From NCBI GenBank assembly GCA_003427395.1, contig BFEA01000439.1:1310365-1337737 (forward strand): 27,373 bases of DNA, in the 5' to 3' direction. Both the position numbers and the translations under genes were made by a program. This document shows, in pieces, positions 16,546-26,340 of this stretch (the stretch's first letter is position 1; each line of letters begins with the position of its first letter). The notes under the pieces were generated by a model. That model did no database searches and was not told the origin of the DNA. It saw nothing but the letters and a program-made list of their open reading frames with translations. Origin of the DNA: Chara braunii (Eukaryota > Streptophyta > Charophyceae > Charales > Characeae).

Positions 16546-17710
16546 CTAGACTCGGTCCCCTACTTGGAATCTAGATGGGCGGCGGTGGTTATTCTCAGAC
16601 TATCATCACCGCCTGTGCCCTGTGCATCTGTTCCACTGCCTGTTGCATTAGTTGTTCATATCGATAGGCGGATTTTAGTGTGCGAGGTGAAGCAATTGGC
16701 TGGTTCTCAGGTAATAGACTTAGGAAGCCCAAAGTCCCTGACCCAGTTCTCCTTGAAGAGTCTAATCACATACTCCGTTCTTGCTGTTTTAGGCATTGCC
16801 ACTAGTGTTGTACATCGCGGTTCAGCTGCTCTGCTTGGCCGTTTGCGCCTGGATGGTTCCCGGAGGTCTGCAGCTGTGTACCCTGTTCTGCAGCTGCAGC
16901 CTTCCACAACTCACTTGTGAATCTGACATCCCTGTCACTAACAATAGACTTAGGAAGCCCAAAGTCCCTGACCCAGTTCTCCTTGAAGAGTCTAATCACA
17001 TACTCCGTTTTTGCTGTTCATATCGATAGGCGAACTCTAGTGTGCCAGGTGCAGCAATTGGCTGGTTCTCAGGTAATAGACTTAGGAAGCCCAAAGTCCC
17101 TGACCCAGTTTTCCTTGAAGAGTCTAATCACATACTCCGTTTTTGTTGTTTTAGGCATTGCCACTAATCTAGCATATTTACTAAACCTATCCACAAATGA
17201 CAAAGATATGTCTCATTCCACTCTTGCTGGTGACCAGCCCATGAAGTCCATAGACAAGCTTTCTCCGGGCCTTTCCGGAATCGGAAGCGGCTTAAGAAGC
17301 CCAAGAGGGGCCTGTGTACGTGGCTTGTCCTTGTGACATACTTGACAAGTCTCTACGTACAACTTGACATCTCTCATCATCGTGGGCCACCAGAACTGCT
17401 GCAGCAGATGAGCTGCAGTCTTCTTATACCCAAAATGTCCTGTGGCATCGTGGCATTCGCCTAAAAACAAACTACGCAAAGACTCTCTGTTAGGCACACA
17501 AAGACGTTTATTCCCGACCCTCTCAAGGAACAACAGGCCATTGACAAACTCAAACTTGGCAGAAGTTGCGTTGCCCTTCGCCTCGAGTCTGCGTATGATC
17601 TCGGCCGTAAACGGATCCTCTCGATAGGCTTCCACCAAAGAACGAGTTACATCGTCCGCAAGCCCAAATTTAGTGATCAGCGTACCGGAGTAGTCTGGCC
17701 TACGCGACAA
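16500..17710 (-). pseudogene. Integrase of gypsy pol, with internal duplications
   Basis: The 165-codon frame 17710-17213 carries the zinc-binding H-H-C-C domain (HDATGHFGYKKTAAHLLQQF, then CQVCHKDK) and the start of the catalytic core (SMDFMGW, first Asp). The core then becomes scrambled: EYVIRLFKENWVRDFGLPKS occurs three times (about 17074-17145, 16944-17010, 16711-16780). The middle copy alone continues into SDRDVRFTS (second Asp) and GQAEQLNRDVQH (Glu). Integrase would insert the cDNA; this one is inactive because of stops and rearrangement. Confidence 0.85.
16652..17166. repeat. Segmental duplications inside the integrase region
   Basis: Block 16652-16795 (starting GTTCATATCGATAGGCGGAT and ending GTTTTAGGCATTGCCACTA) recurs at 17016-17166. 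A shorter part (ATAGACTTAGGAAGCCCAAA to CACATACTCCGTT) has an additional copy at 16944-17010. Copies differ at a few bases. Confidence 0.9.
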
Positions 17711-17719
17711 CGTAGCAAC

Positions 17720-19134
17720 AACCTTGTTATACTCCCCCTTGATGTACTGGGGTTCGAAGTCCTACTGCTCAATGACTTCGATCCAACGCTTCAGAGCGTC
17801 GGAGAGTACTGGTTGAGTCTTCATCCAACGCAGGGTCTGATGATCAGTCTTGGCGTAGAAAAAGCGACCTAGGAGGTAGTGCCTTTAATGGGTTAGTGCT
17901 TTGTAGATCGCATAGAGCTCCTTCTCATAGGTGGACTTGGCCAACTTTTGAGAGGGCATCTTTTTGGACATGTACTCGACATGCCTTAACTTGGGCCCCT
18001 CCTGCTGCGCAAGCACGACGCCTATGCCATATTGGCTAGCATCCGTTGTTACTATAAACGGCTTGTCATGATCAGGAAGTTTCAAGACCTCATAGTGTGT
18101 CAGAGCATGCTTCAGATGTTTGAAAGCAGCCTCACACCTGTCTGTCCACTCCCACGGGGTGTCAAGGCGAGGTAGGTCCGTCAAAAGGGTGGCAACTATG
18201 CTATAGTTCTTCACAAAATTGCGATAGTAGCCTGTCATCCCTAAGAAGGACCTCATCTCAGTCACAGACTGAGGACGCGGCCAGTCACAAATGCTGGCCA
18301 CCTTCGCGCCATCGGGCTTCAATCCCTCTGTGGAAATCTCATGACCCAAATACAAGATACGGTTGCGGCCAAACTCACACTTCTCGAGGTTGATCTTGAA
18401 CTTGTGCTGCCGAAGGAGACTAAGGACTTTATCCAAATGACCAACGTGCTCCTCGACAGTCCTACTGAAGATAAGTATGTCATCAAGGTACACGATGACA
18501 AACTTATCCAAGTAGTCATAGCGTGCTGAAAGGTGCCAGGAGCATTGCAAAGGCCGAAAGGCATCACCACAAACTCGTACAGACCGTCCGTGGTTTGCAA
18601 GGCGGTTTTGTGTTGATCCACGGGCCGTATTGCAATCTGATGGTATCCGGACTTCAAGTCTATCTTACTGAAGTACTGGCACCCTTGCACTCGGTCCAAC
18701 GAATCATCGATGCGGGGTAGGGGCTCTCGGTTCTAGACAGTGATGGCATTGAGGCCCCTATAGTCAATGCACATCTTCGAAGTTCCCCCCTTCTTCGGTA
18801 CAAATAAGATTGGAGATCCGTAAGGGGAGACACTTGGCCGGATCCAGCCCTTCTCTATGAGTTCCTTGAGCTGCCGACGAAGCTGAAGCTCGCCTGGAGA
18901 CATCCTATAGATCCTACCCTTCGGAATGCTAGACCCTGGGATAATCTCTATCGCATGGACGACCTCCATCTCAACAACCCCTTTCGGCTCCTCAAATAGA
19001 TTAGGGTACTTAGCGACTACTCCCTCAATCTCCGGCGGCATTTTCACCGGCTCGCCTGTTGTAGAGACATAAACTAGATACATACCCTCCTCCAGATTTT
19101 GCTTATAATAATTATAGAACGCGGCCGCACACAT
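17720..19134 (-). pseudogene. pol: Reverse transcriptase-RNase H of gypsy pol, broken
   Basis: Frame from 19134: a linker with [20 protein letters not shown], then RT motifs [27 protein letters not shown] and [12 protein letters not shown]. It is interrupted by TAG at 18733 where Lys (AAG) is expected, then continues with YFSKIDLKSGYHQI and MPFGLCNAPGTFQ. A small deletion near 18523 shifts the frame; from 18550 the other frame carries the catalytic YLDD (FVIVYLDDILIFS). RNase H follows: TTDASQYGIG, KSTYEKELYAIYKALTH, a stop at ~17885 and then TDHQTLRW. This is the Ty3/gypsy arrangement. At least three stops plus one frameshift rule out a working polymerase. Confidence 0.9.
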
Positions 19135-19151
19135 GCATCCGTAGGACTCAA

Positions 19152-19430
19152 TCAGACTACTAGCTTTAAACTTAATCTAACGGTCCCCCCACCGGGCAGA
19201 ATGTGTTTGACTACTTTTCGGTACCAGTGAAACTGAGGTTGTGCAACCGAAAGATAGTACATACTCAACAAGATGTCCATTGGGAGATCATCGCTGACTA
19301 GGAAAGAGACGCGATGTCTCAGTTCCCCTCGCGCGTACGGGAAACAACACTCAACGTCCTTAAGGTAGTTGTTGACTACCATGCGCTGTTTGTTGGCACA
19401 GGTCGACTCAGGCGCTGCACTTGCCCCTGT
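19152..19430 (-). pseudogene. Aspartic protease remnant of gypsy pol
   Basis: The open part is 76 codons from Met at 19382. It contains VSFLVSDDLPMDILLSMYYL, recognisable as the retropepsin flap-to-helix region, where family members have an ILGMDWL-like motif; here Gly and Asp are replaced by Ser and Tyr. Upstream, at ~19415-19430, a different frame reads FTGASAA, possibly the remains of the catalytic D-S/T-G-A site with the Asp lost. The protease would cut the Gag-Pol polyprotein; this copy cannot. Assignment rests on position between gag and RT and on these weak motifs. Confidence 0.55.
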
Positions 19431-20421
19431 AAACGCAACCTCTCAACGCACACGCGACTAATGAAGTTCCGTGTCGAACAAGTGTCATAGTAGGAAAACA
19501 TCTCAGGTACAAGGTGAGTAAAACCTGGGGGTCGTACCGTACTCTAGGAACACAAATCAGACGCTCTACTACGTCTGTGGCTTCCCTTACTGACTTGAAT
19601 TGCCTGTTGTTCAAGGTCAGGATCGCGTCAGTGACCTTTTGAGCCTCCTGAGGATCATACCACATGTCTTCCACCAGCTTAAGGAAGTGTAGTTGCACTA
19701 AACCACTCAACCATCTTGCTGCACTCCCCTCTAAATAGGAGGCAGCCACAAACACTTCCTCGTGCGGCAAGGTCAGTTTACACTTGACATAGACCGACAC
19801 TGACCTCGACCACGTGTCAAGGTCTTCGCCCCTCTTGTCCCCTGAAAAGCGTTTGGGTGAGGCGATGGCAGTCTTCGGAACCCATGGTGTTTGTCCCGGC
19901 ACCTGTCCCACTCCAGGCTGTGGACCTTGGGGAACAGGCTGCTGCACTAGCTGCTGCTGGGGCTGTGTGCCCTGCGGCTGTGCGGGCTGCGAGACAACAG
20001 GTTGCCCTGTTACGACAACCTGCGACGGAGGTTGGGAGTACACTCTCTGTACAGGAATCTGTACACTAGGACCTGCTGAGAACCCCCCTGTTAACAACAT
20101 ACCTAGGGAAACGGCTTGGGCCGATGCTGGAGAAACATATGGGGATACTCCGGTCACCGATGGGACGAAAGGAGGAGGATGTACAACGGGCCAGGCACTG
20201 GGCCCGAACGACAATGGACCTGCCTGCGCTTGACCGACCAGAACGGCCAGACTCTGCTCAATGTCCTGAAGGAGGGTCGTGTGGTGGTCTTGCATTTCTA
20301 CTACACCTAGCAGAATTGTCCGCAACGTCCTCACATCTGCATCCATGTGCATCAGTTCCATTCCCTCTAAGTCACTAATGTCCGCTTGTCTCCGTTGCAT
20401 CCTTGCTCTTCTTCTAATCAT
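19408..20421 (-). pseudogene. gag: gag (capsid-like) open frame of the gypsy element
   Basis: 337 codons. Residues ~1-75 are helical and charged. Residues ~75-195 are a Pro/Gln/Val-rich linker. From ~200 there is a retrotransposon gag domain: PKRFSGDKRGEDLDTWSRSV, then ASYLEGSAARWLSGLV, then an expanded conserved block ending LLTLYLRCFP. Gag forms the virus-like particle in the cytoplasm. The expected C-terminal CCHC zinc knuckle is missing: soon after LRCFP the frame ends, and protease-like sequence follows within ~150 bases, so the nucleocapsid part seems deleted. Start choice is uncertain because of the overlap with the preceding frame. Confidence 0.8.
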
Positions 20422-20824
20422 CTTTTCTTTTTCTGTCTCTCTCTCCTAGAGCCTTCTGTAGTTGCGCCTCTTGCAGTGCTGCCTGCTGTATGGCGACCTC
20501 ATCGGGAGTCAACACTATGTGCTGGCTTGCCATGACGCCAGTGGACTGACTCAGGGTCTGGGCGACCGTTGACCCTACGACCCCTGAACTGCTGGCCTGG
20601 GAACTCTTCTGCGCAGCATTTGCCATGGCTGCTGAAACTGCGGCTTCGCTTGCGAACGCCCTACTAGCCTCTGCTGCCCTAGCTATCCGCTGCTGTTGCT
20701 GTCTCTCCCTAAGCTGGCGGAACAGTAACCTGTCACCCTCGGGTCCTAATGCCACGTGGGCTATCGGGCGTCTAGCCGATCGCAAGATCCTGTCGTCCTC
20801 GCTAGTGGTCTCCCTGTCGCTCAT
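20414..20824 (-). pseudogene. gag N-terminal open frame of the gypsy element
   Basis: 136 codons from MSDRETTSEDDRILRSARRP to a TAG. The product is rich in Ala, Gln and Ser, with a probable coiled-coil stretch near the end (DEVAIQQAALQEAQLQKALG) and a basic terminus. It overlaps the next gag frame by eight bases (ATGATTAG), in a different frame. In an intact element this may be one polyprotein broken here by a frameshift, or two genuinely overlapping frames; I cannot decide from one copy. No specific function is recognised beyond its gag position directly before the capsid-like region. Confidence 0.6.
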
Positions 20825-22086
20825 AAGCTACAGAACTATACACAGTCTGCACTATGTCACACTTGATGCCTACCGCAGCGTAATGCACATACTGATTTAA
20901 AATAATTAAAATAATTAATCGGTGGCTAAGTTAGAGTATATACATTTGGGTTCAATAGGTTAGTTCAGATTCCTACAAACGAAACTATTTTGACTTACTA
21001 GTTCGCAAACAGAAAGCACAATGAACAGAAAACAGTTCTAACTATGCTGTCTGTCAGATGTTAATGGCTGTACATCTAACTAATCAAAATAAAAATAGAA
21101 TCATTTGTTGGGTCTGTTTGCAGAATGGAATCTTGCCTGAACCTATCACCTGGAATCTACCCCTCCCGCAGTTCTTCTTGAATGTCTCTTGTCGGCAGCG
21201 TCCTTGAGCAATCCGGACAGCGTGCGTGTCTAAAGGTGTGCACACGGCCCACCCCTGTGCCCCGAGTCCTACTGAGCTGGCCAGCCTTGCACAGTATTTA
21301 TCCTCGCGTGCAGCGAGCCTTACACCGACCGATTGGCTGATCAGGAGGCGTTTTTATGGACGGCCCCCGAAGTCCTCAGGAATTATTTAACGTCGCAAAC
21401 AGGACGACGATCACAACCAATGGAAGGTCCCCGCCGATATTTATTTATGACATCCGGTACTCGTCTTTCCTGTAGGGCTGGCCTGCCCCTCAAAGCCTAT
21501 CTATAGCAGCGAGCAGACAAGGACAAAGCAGCAAAGCATGCTTGCTCTACTCCCGGTGGGTTGTCATGGTGACCGTGACCCAGTGCTTCGCCCAGGGCCC
21601 TTCAGATAGCACCGCCCTCTCCTTCCAGATGCTCCACGTGAACACTGACGACTCTCAAGGTTGAGCGCACTCGACTCCTCACCTGAGAGGACTCTCAAGA
21701 CAGAACACATCCTCATGGTAAGAAGTGTCGAAGAGGGTAGATAAGGTTAGGTGCAACGTACCTCAAAATAGCTGCCCCCAACCATAGATATTCTCACCAG
21801 ATGACCTGATGCCGATTGTGATGACCAATCGCTGCTTCGACACAACTAGCATTACCCCGCCGTTCCACCTCAGCATCAATCGCACACCAGATAGTTCTCA
21901 TCACACTGCGAACACCCAATATACATCATGTAGCCTTCTTGGCGATCCCCTCTCCACCTGGGTCGCCTACTTGCCTTCGCCCTCCTCACTACACACTCCC
22001 TATGGTAGCTCACTCAGCATACCGCATGCATGCACCGCATAGGCAGAAGACAAGCGCCAGATGAGCGCACCGTTTCTTTTTTTCGT

Positions 22087-22087
<1 letters not shown>

Positions 22088-22119
<32 letters not shown>

Positions 22120-22132
22120 CTTGGGGGGGGGG
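22088..22132 (-). repeat. Poly-A/poly-C block (read on minus strand)
   Basis: Plus strand: about 30 T's, then CTTGGGGGGGGGG. It could be the A-tail of an inserted minus-strand retroposon; GGGACACTGGGCCC upstream on the minus strand resembles the GGGACTTGGGCCCC word at 12793. No tRNA-like head was found. Confidence 0.45.
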
Positions 22133-22532
22133 ACAAATGCTCCAGTCTATTCGTGGGGAGCAACACGTGCTGGGAACCGGGCCCAGTGTCCCATATAGAA
22201 TTATACAAATGATTCTGGTTGTTTGTTGTCTGAGACCAACACTCGCACACATAGACTTCCAGGTATGCCCATACATTTACAGAAGGAAGGGGAGAGGATA
22301 GGAGCATCACACCGCACAGGGAGAGATAAACACAGCGAAAGACTTGACCATGCGATATGACAGGGTACACTGAAAGTGCAATTCACTCCACTCAATCCTC
22401 ACAGCCAGTCATAAAGAAAAGCCGAGTAGATCACATCCAGGAAACAATGAAACGATGATAGTCCAAACCCAGTTATACACTGTTTATTAAACTCAGAGTC
22501 TCGAATTGCCAGGATAACCTCAGTACTACAGT

Positions 22533-22556
22533 GCGCTGCTCAGAAATGAGCAGCGC
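22533..22556. other. Perfect 10-bp hairpin with GAAA loop
   Basis: GCGCTGCTCA, GAAA, TGAGCAGCGC. The stem is perfect; the plus-strand transcript would have a GNRA tetraloop, the element-sense transcript a UUUC loop. Confidence 0.8.
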
Positions 22557-23507
22557 TTCACTCCCCAACCCTGAGTAACCACTCGTAACACCCCTGAGCC
22601 CCTGAAACATCAAGCGCCACCCAGATACAGCCTCCAAAGGGAAGCGCCACCCTGAAACAGGCCTCTGAGGCCAAGCGCCACTCAGAGGATGAAGAAGAAG
22701 ACCAGCGCCTCAGTATCTGATGATGACGAAGTGTCAGAAGACTTCCCGGGTGGAAGTCTGCAGCAGTGCCACCAACCCCTGACAAGATGACCTCTCAGGA
22801 AGAAGCTGCAGCTATGGCTGCAGCGCCACCACCCTGGAACCCCACTCCGGAGGAGGGTCCAGCAGGGCACCAACTTCTCTCGCCTCCAGCAGATCTCGAT
22901 AGCCCAGACCTCTGTAAGCCCCTGCGTGCTGGCAGAGTACAGCGCAGGTCCCAGCTATGGCTGGCGCTCCGAAGGTCTGGCTATGCCTGTCTCCTTCCAC
23001 GCTGAGCCGTCACCACTTCCGGTTCACGCGTAGCGCAGCAGCGATGTACTCGGTACCAACTGCCAAAAGCCCTGAACCGATGTGTAGACTAACCTAGCCT
23101 AGACTCGACCTAGACCGGACTGACTGACCGACCGGTACCGTTTCTGTTTCGGCCTCTCGGCCTCTACCAAACCTGGCTATAGGCTATAGGACCGTCTATC
23201 AGAATAGGCCCTTGGGGCCTGTCTGTCCTAGGGGTAGCCCGGGCCTGCTATTCGCAGTTAGGGTAACTGTAGGGAATTCTGTTAGTACCAGGCCTGCATT
23301 TTCCCCGAATTTGCAGATATGTCCCTCACGAATTTCCCTCACAGGTAGGTCTCTCGGTTAGCCCTCAGCCAAACAAAATTACAAATCTATTCTGCCTATA
23401 GTACAGCCTCGACAGAGAGAGAGGCTACAGGCGACCAGAAAACAGCAAGTCATTGCAACCTGGCTTCGGCTAAGAACAGTCTGAGAACTATGAAAAAGAC
23501 TTTCCAC

Positions 23508-23520
23508 AACTCCGATACCA
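23508..23520 (-). other. Primer-binding site, initiator-Met tRNA type
   Basis: Minus-strand TGGTATCGGAGTT starts three bases after the LTR end. The standard plant PBS complementary to tRNA-iMet is TGGTATCAGAGCC; the first ten bases agree except one. Confidence 0.85.
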
Positions 23521-23523
23521 AAT

Positions 23524-24440
23524 TGCAAGGAAAATGAGCAATAGCGAACTTCAGAAATCAAACAGCATCATACCCATGAGACCAGATAGTCGTGACCTCG
23601 AACCAATAGCAGAATTGCATCACGAGTTCCACCAAATAAGAGCACAGCAAAAGCTCATAATTGACAATGCTGGAATAGTCTCATCATCATCAACAAAGAA
23701 CCAATGCCGATATCCTGTCTGGCGCTCGGCGCCCAGACTACAGATGGCAGATCCTATCTAGCCTATCTACAATTCCGCTGATGACGTCAACAGCTCCCCG
23801 AAGTACGAGCAGATCTCGGCCCATGCCGTTCGCCTCAAGCACCAGGTATGTCTCTCGTATCACTCACAACCTCGATCCCCAACTCACAGATGCCACATGC
23901 ACCCAAGAACCACCGTGCGCCCCATCCAGCATACAGCATCGCAGCTCGGCTATGGCTGCCTGCTCCTTCCAGCTCGCCCGTGAGCGCTGGCCAGCGTTAG
24001 CGCAGCATGCAGCCAGTGCCCAAATGCCTAATGCGTGGGCAGGCCCTTTGCTAAATGGAAGTGGCCTGCCTGCTTGCGTGCAGCCTGGCTGTGCCGGGCC
24101 CCTGCCCAGAAGCTTCCGGTAGGCCCAGCGAGGCTGAGCCCCAGTCCAAACGAATCAGGCCCTGGGCCTGTGGTGGTTGCCCGTGTCCAACTGCCCGCGG
24201 CCTGTGTTCGGTCCATGTTGCGAATCTGGCCCAGGGCCTGCCTCAGTTACATTCAAAAGAGGTAGCCTGGGCCTGGGTGCTCTCAACCAACTGGCGCTGC
24301 GCAACTGCCTGAATTTCCCCAGTTGCGTGGCGACCCCCAAAATAGGCCTGTAGGCCTTGGTCGAGCCTGCCTTCACTTAGGGCGGCCGACTGTTCTCAAA
24401 ATAGGGCCCAGTAGGGCGTATCGAGGCCTTGAGCCTTGCA
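23524..24440 (-). repeat. 5' LTR of the gypsy element
   Basis: 917 bp. On the minus strand it starts TGCAAGGCTCAAGG and ends TTTTCCTTGCA, giving the canonical TG...CA ends, followed after three bases by the primer-binding site. Confidence 0.94.
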
Positions 24441-24610
24441 GAAGGGAAAAGAGACACATAAATTAAGTCTGTGGGTATATGTAGAGAGACAAAGACACAA
24501 AGTGCGAAGCAAAGAGTGTGTCAGCGTCAACTGCTGATTCTCAACGAGTGTTGATGTTTGTTGTATACATCTCATCTCCTCTGTGTCATTCAATGTGCCC
24601 ATCTTGTGTA
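24441..24610 (-). repeat. ~170-bp repeat, inverted copy next to the 5' LTR
   Basis: On the minus strand it reads GATGAGATGTATACAACA, CTTTGCTTCGCACTTTGTGT and CTCTCTACATATACCCACAG, matching the two copies at 14300-14700. Confidence 0.65.
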
Positions 24611-24699
24611 AAACAATATGCATCAGGGCAGAGGGAAAGAAAGAAAACAACAAATGCGCAGACCTCGATCGTAAAACAGGATAGTCACATGATTCGATT

Positions 24700-25340
24700 G
24701 CAGAAATAGCCATCAACACGGCAACGCCCAAAGTGCAAAACTCGTAGTGTCTGCAGCTGGTGAGGAACACTGTCGTAGGCTGATCCTCCTTTAGCCACTT
24801 CAATCTGATGATACCCTGATTTCAAATCTATCTTGGAGAAGTATTTGCATTCCTGCAATCCATCTAACAAGTTATCTATACGCGACAGTAGCGCTGCATT
24901 TTGGATGCTGATGGTATTTAGCCCTCTATAGTCAATACCAGGTGATGTTCTCCTTCCTTCTTCTTAGGTACAAACAAAATGGGTTCCCCATACGGTGGTC
25001 AGCTCGGCTTCATCCACCCTTATCGTTTACACAGCTACCTGATCTAGGTGCTTACACGACTCCCCTAATTCTCTCGGCGACATTGTGAAGACTGGGTCCT
25101 TTAGAGTGTTACTCCCTAGTGCTAAGCGGTGTGTAGTTTCTCTCTCTCGCAACTGCACATGTGGGTCCCTCTTCAAGGTCTGCAAGCTCTTCCAACAATC
25201 CTTGCATTTGGGGGTGGTACACTTCTTTCGAGCCACCGTCTTCTCTCTTAAGCTTCAATTCAGGGGTCACGTAATCAACATAGACTTGGTATGCCGTCCA
25301 GTGCGTCAAACTGCTTGGGCGTTCATACAACATACAAATT
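24700..25340 (-). pseudogene. Reverse transcriptase fragment of a second gypsy element
   Basis: From high to low coordinates, in changing frames: EVYHPQMQGLLEELADL (pre-RT linker, about 25200), FTMSPREL (about 25085), VPKK (about 24970), LLDGLQECKYFSKIDLKSGY (24815-24870) and KEDQPTTVF then HYEF (about 24730-24790). These are consecutive gypsy RT motifs, broken by several frameshifts. The homology stops at ~24710, before the catalytic YLDD, where the 170-bp repeat begins, so the element is truncated. It differs in sequence from the RT of the complete element (for example KEDQPTTVF against PVDQHKTAL), so it is a separate family or old branch. Confidence 0.82.
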
Positions 25341-25490
25341 GGGACGATCTTCGACCAGACTCGTGATACAAGTGGACCTTCTTCTTACCATCTTCCTAAC
25401 TTGGTAACCAGCACTCCTGCCTTTCCAATGTCATATTTCAATGATATTTCCTTCCGCTGCCTTCCCCCAATTTGTGCCCAGCATTATATT

Positions 25491-25665
25491 AAACCACCAG
25501 TACCTTTCCGATGTATCGTCTGTGGGCCCCTCACCGCGACTTTCAGAGGCCCGAAACACAACACGGGCCGCCAATGAAATTTATCAACGGCGCCCCACCC
25601 CCGAAAGTTGCCCATGTTAACCGCTGCGTATTTGTTTTTCAAGCGGGGAAAGGTACTGGTGGCTC
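25491..25665. mobile_element. MITE family 2-like copy inside gypsy element 2
   Basis: Terminal repeats AAACCACCAGTACCTTTCC and GGGAAAGGTACTGGTGGCTC. It lies between the gag CCHC region and the RT region of the older gypsy element. Confidence 0.65.
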
Positions 25666-25745
25666 AAAGGGTAAGTTACCAAGTTCTGTTCTACAAAAAG
25701 GGTAAGGCTATTTTCTCTCTACCTTCCAATCCAAAGTATCCCTTG

Positions 25746-25908
25746 AACCACCAGTACTTGGCCCAGCTATCGACCTATCGACCGTGGGAAAAAATAGAGT
25801 AGAAACGTTTCTAGTCGGATGAATTTGGTCGCTCCTGTAGTGGCCCCTACGTTTTCGAAAATCGTGGCTTGTTAACGGGGGCACGGCTTTAGGAAGTACT
25901 GGTGGTTT
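25746..25908. mobile_element. MITE family 2 copy inside gypsy element 2
   Basis: Terminal repeats AACCACCAGTACTTGG and GGAAGTACTGGTGGTTT, and an interior closely matching 398-557 in the same orientation. One difference is a short CGACCTATCGACC expansion near the left end. Confidence 0.85.
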
Positions 25909-25919
25909 AACACCCTCTA

Positions 25920-26340
25920 AATGTGATGGGCTAACGCTGAATTGGTTTACTTACAAGTTACTACTATTTGCCATCTGAGAAATTACTGGCTTTTCCAAAT
26001 CCTGCACCTTCATGCCTAAGTGCAACTTCTTCATTGTTGTACAGTGTAGCTTCTTGTAGAAACACTATCGGCGAGTGCACCTATTCTCATTCTACCGACT
26101 TCTACATCCGCTGCGACTTGTGGTCCTGTTTCTCTCTTCGTCTCAGCCCATACTATGCGAAGAGTGATCATCGTCGCCGATGTCTGCAAGGGATCTGCTC
26201 ATAGAGACCCTACAGCATGCAGTCTCTGTGCTATTCTCTGAGTGGGTGGCTCAGTCAACACCTGCCAATACAGCCTGCAAGTGGGAAGGGGATGCCTCCT
26301 CTGCGGGCGCACTATAACATTCACCCGCGGCCCCAGTAGA
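25920..26340. other. Stretch without recognisable motif inside gypsy element 2
   Basis: Between the MITE copy and the gag knuckle. By position it should hold the protease region of the second element, but no D-S/T-G motif was recognised in any frame. Confidence 0.35.

Larger units (their letters stand above)
20825..23507 (-). other. 2.7-kb leader between PBS and gag
   Basis: No intact coding frame with known motifs was found. It contains a perfect hairpin at 22533-22556, a ~33-bp degenerate repeat built on AAGCGCCAC (about 22610-22685), and a poly-T/poly-G block at 22088-22132 (poly-A on the element strand), which may be the tail of an inserted retroposon. Such a long leader is unusual for a gypsy element and may include foreign insertions. 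Confidence 0.6.
15113..24440 (-). mobile_element. Ty3/gypsy LTR retrotransposon (chromovirus type), full structure, inactivated
   Basis: All structural parts are present in the right order on the minus strand: 5' LTR (23524-24440), tRNA primer-binding site, leader, gag, protease, RT, RNase H, integrase with GPY and chromodomain-like tail, polypurine tract, 3' LTR (15113-16049). The domain order RT-RH-IN identifies Ty3/gypsy rather than copia. Stops, frameshifts and internal integrase duplications make it non-autonomous now. By eye, the first ~325 bp of the LTRs differ at about 11 sites plus indels, so the insertion is not recent. No clean target duplication is visible because the left flank is GA repeat. 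Confidence 0.92.

Noticed and set aside
19400-19432. VDSGAALAP protease-like motif on the plus strand
   Set aside because: All retroelement domains here are on the minus strand; the plus-strand match is coincidental.
19814-20233. 139-codon Cys/Gly-rich plus-strand frame
   Set aside because: Antisense shadow of the Pro/Gln-rich gag linker.
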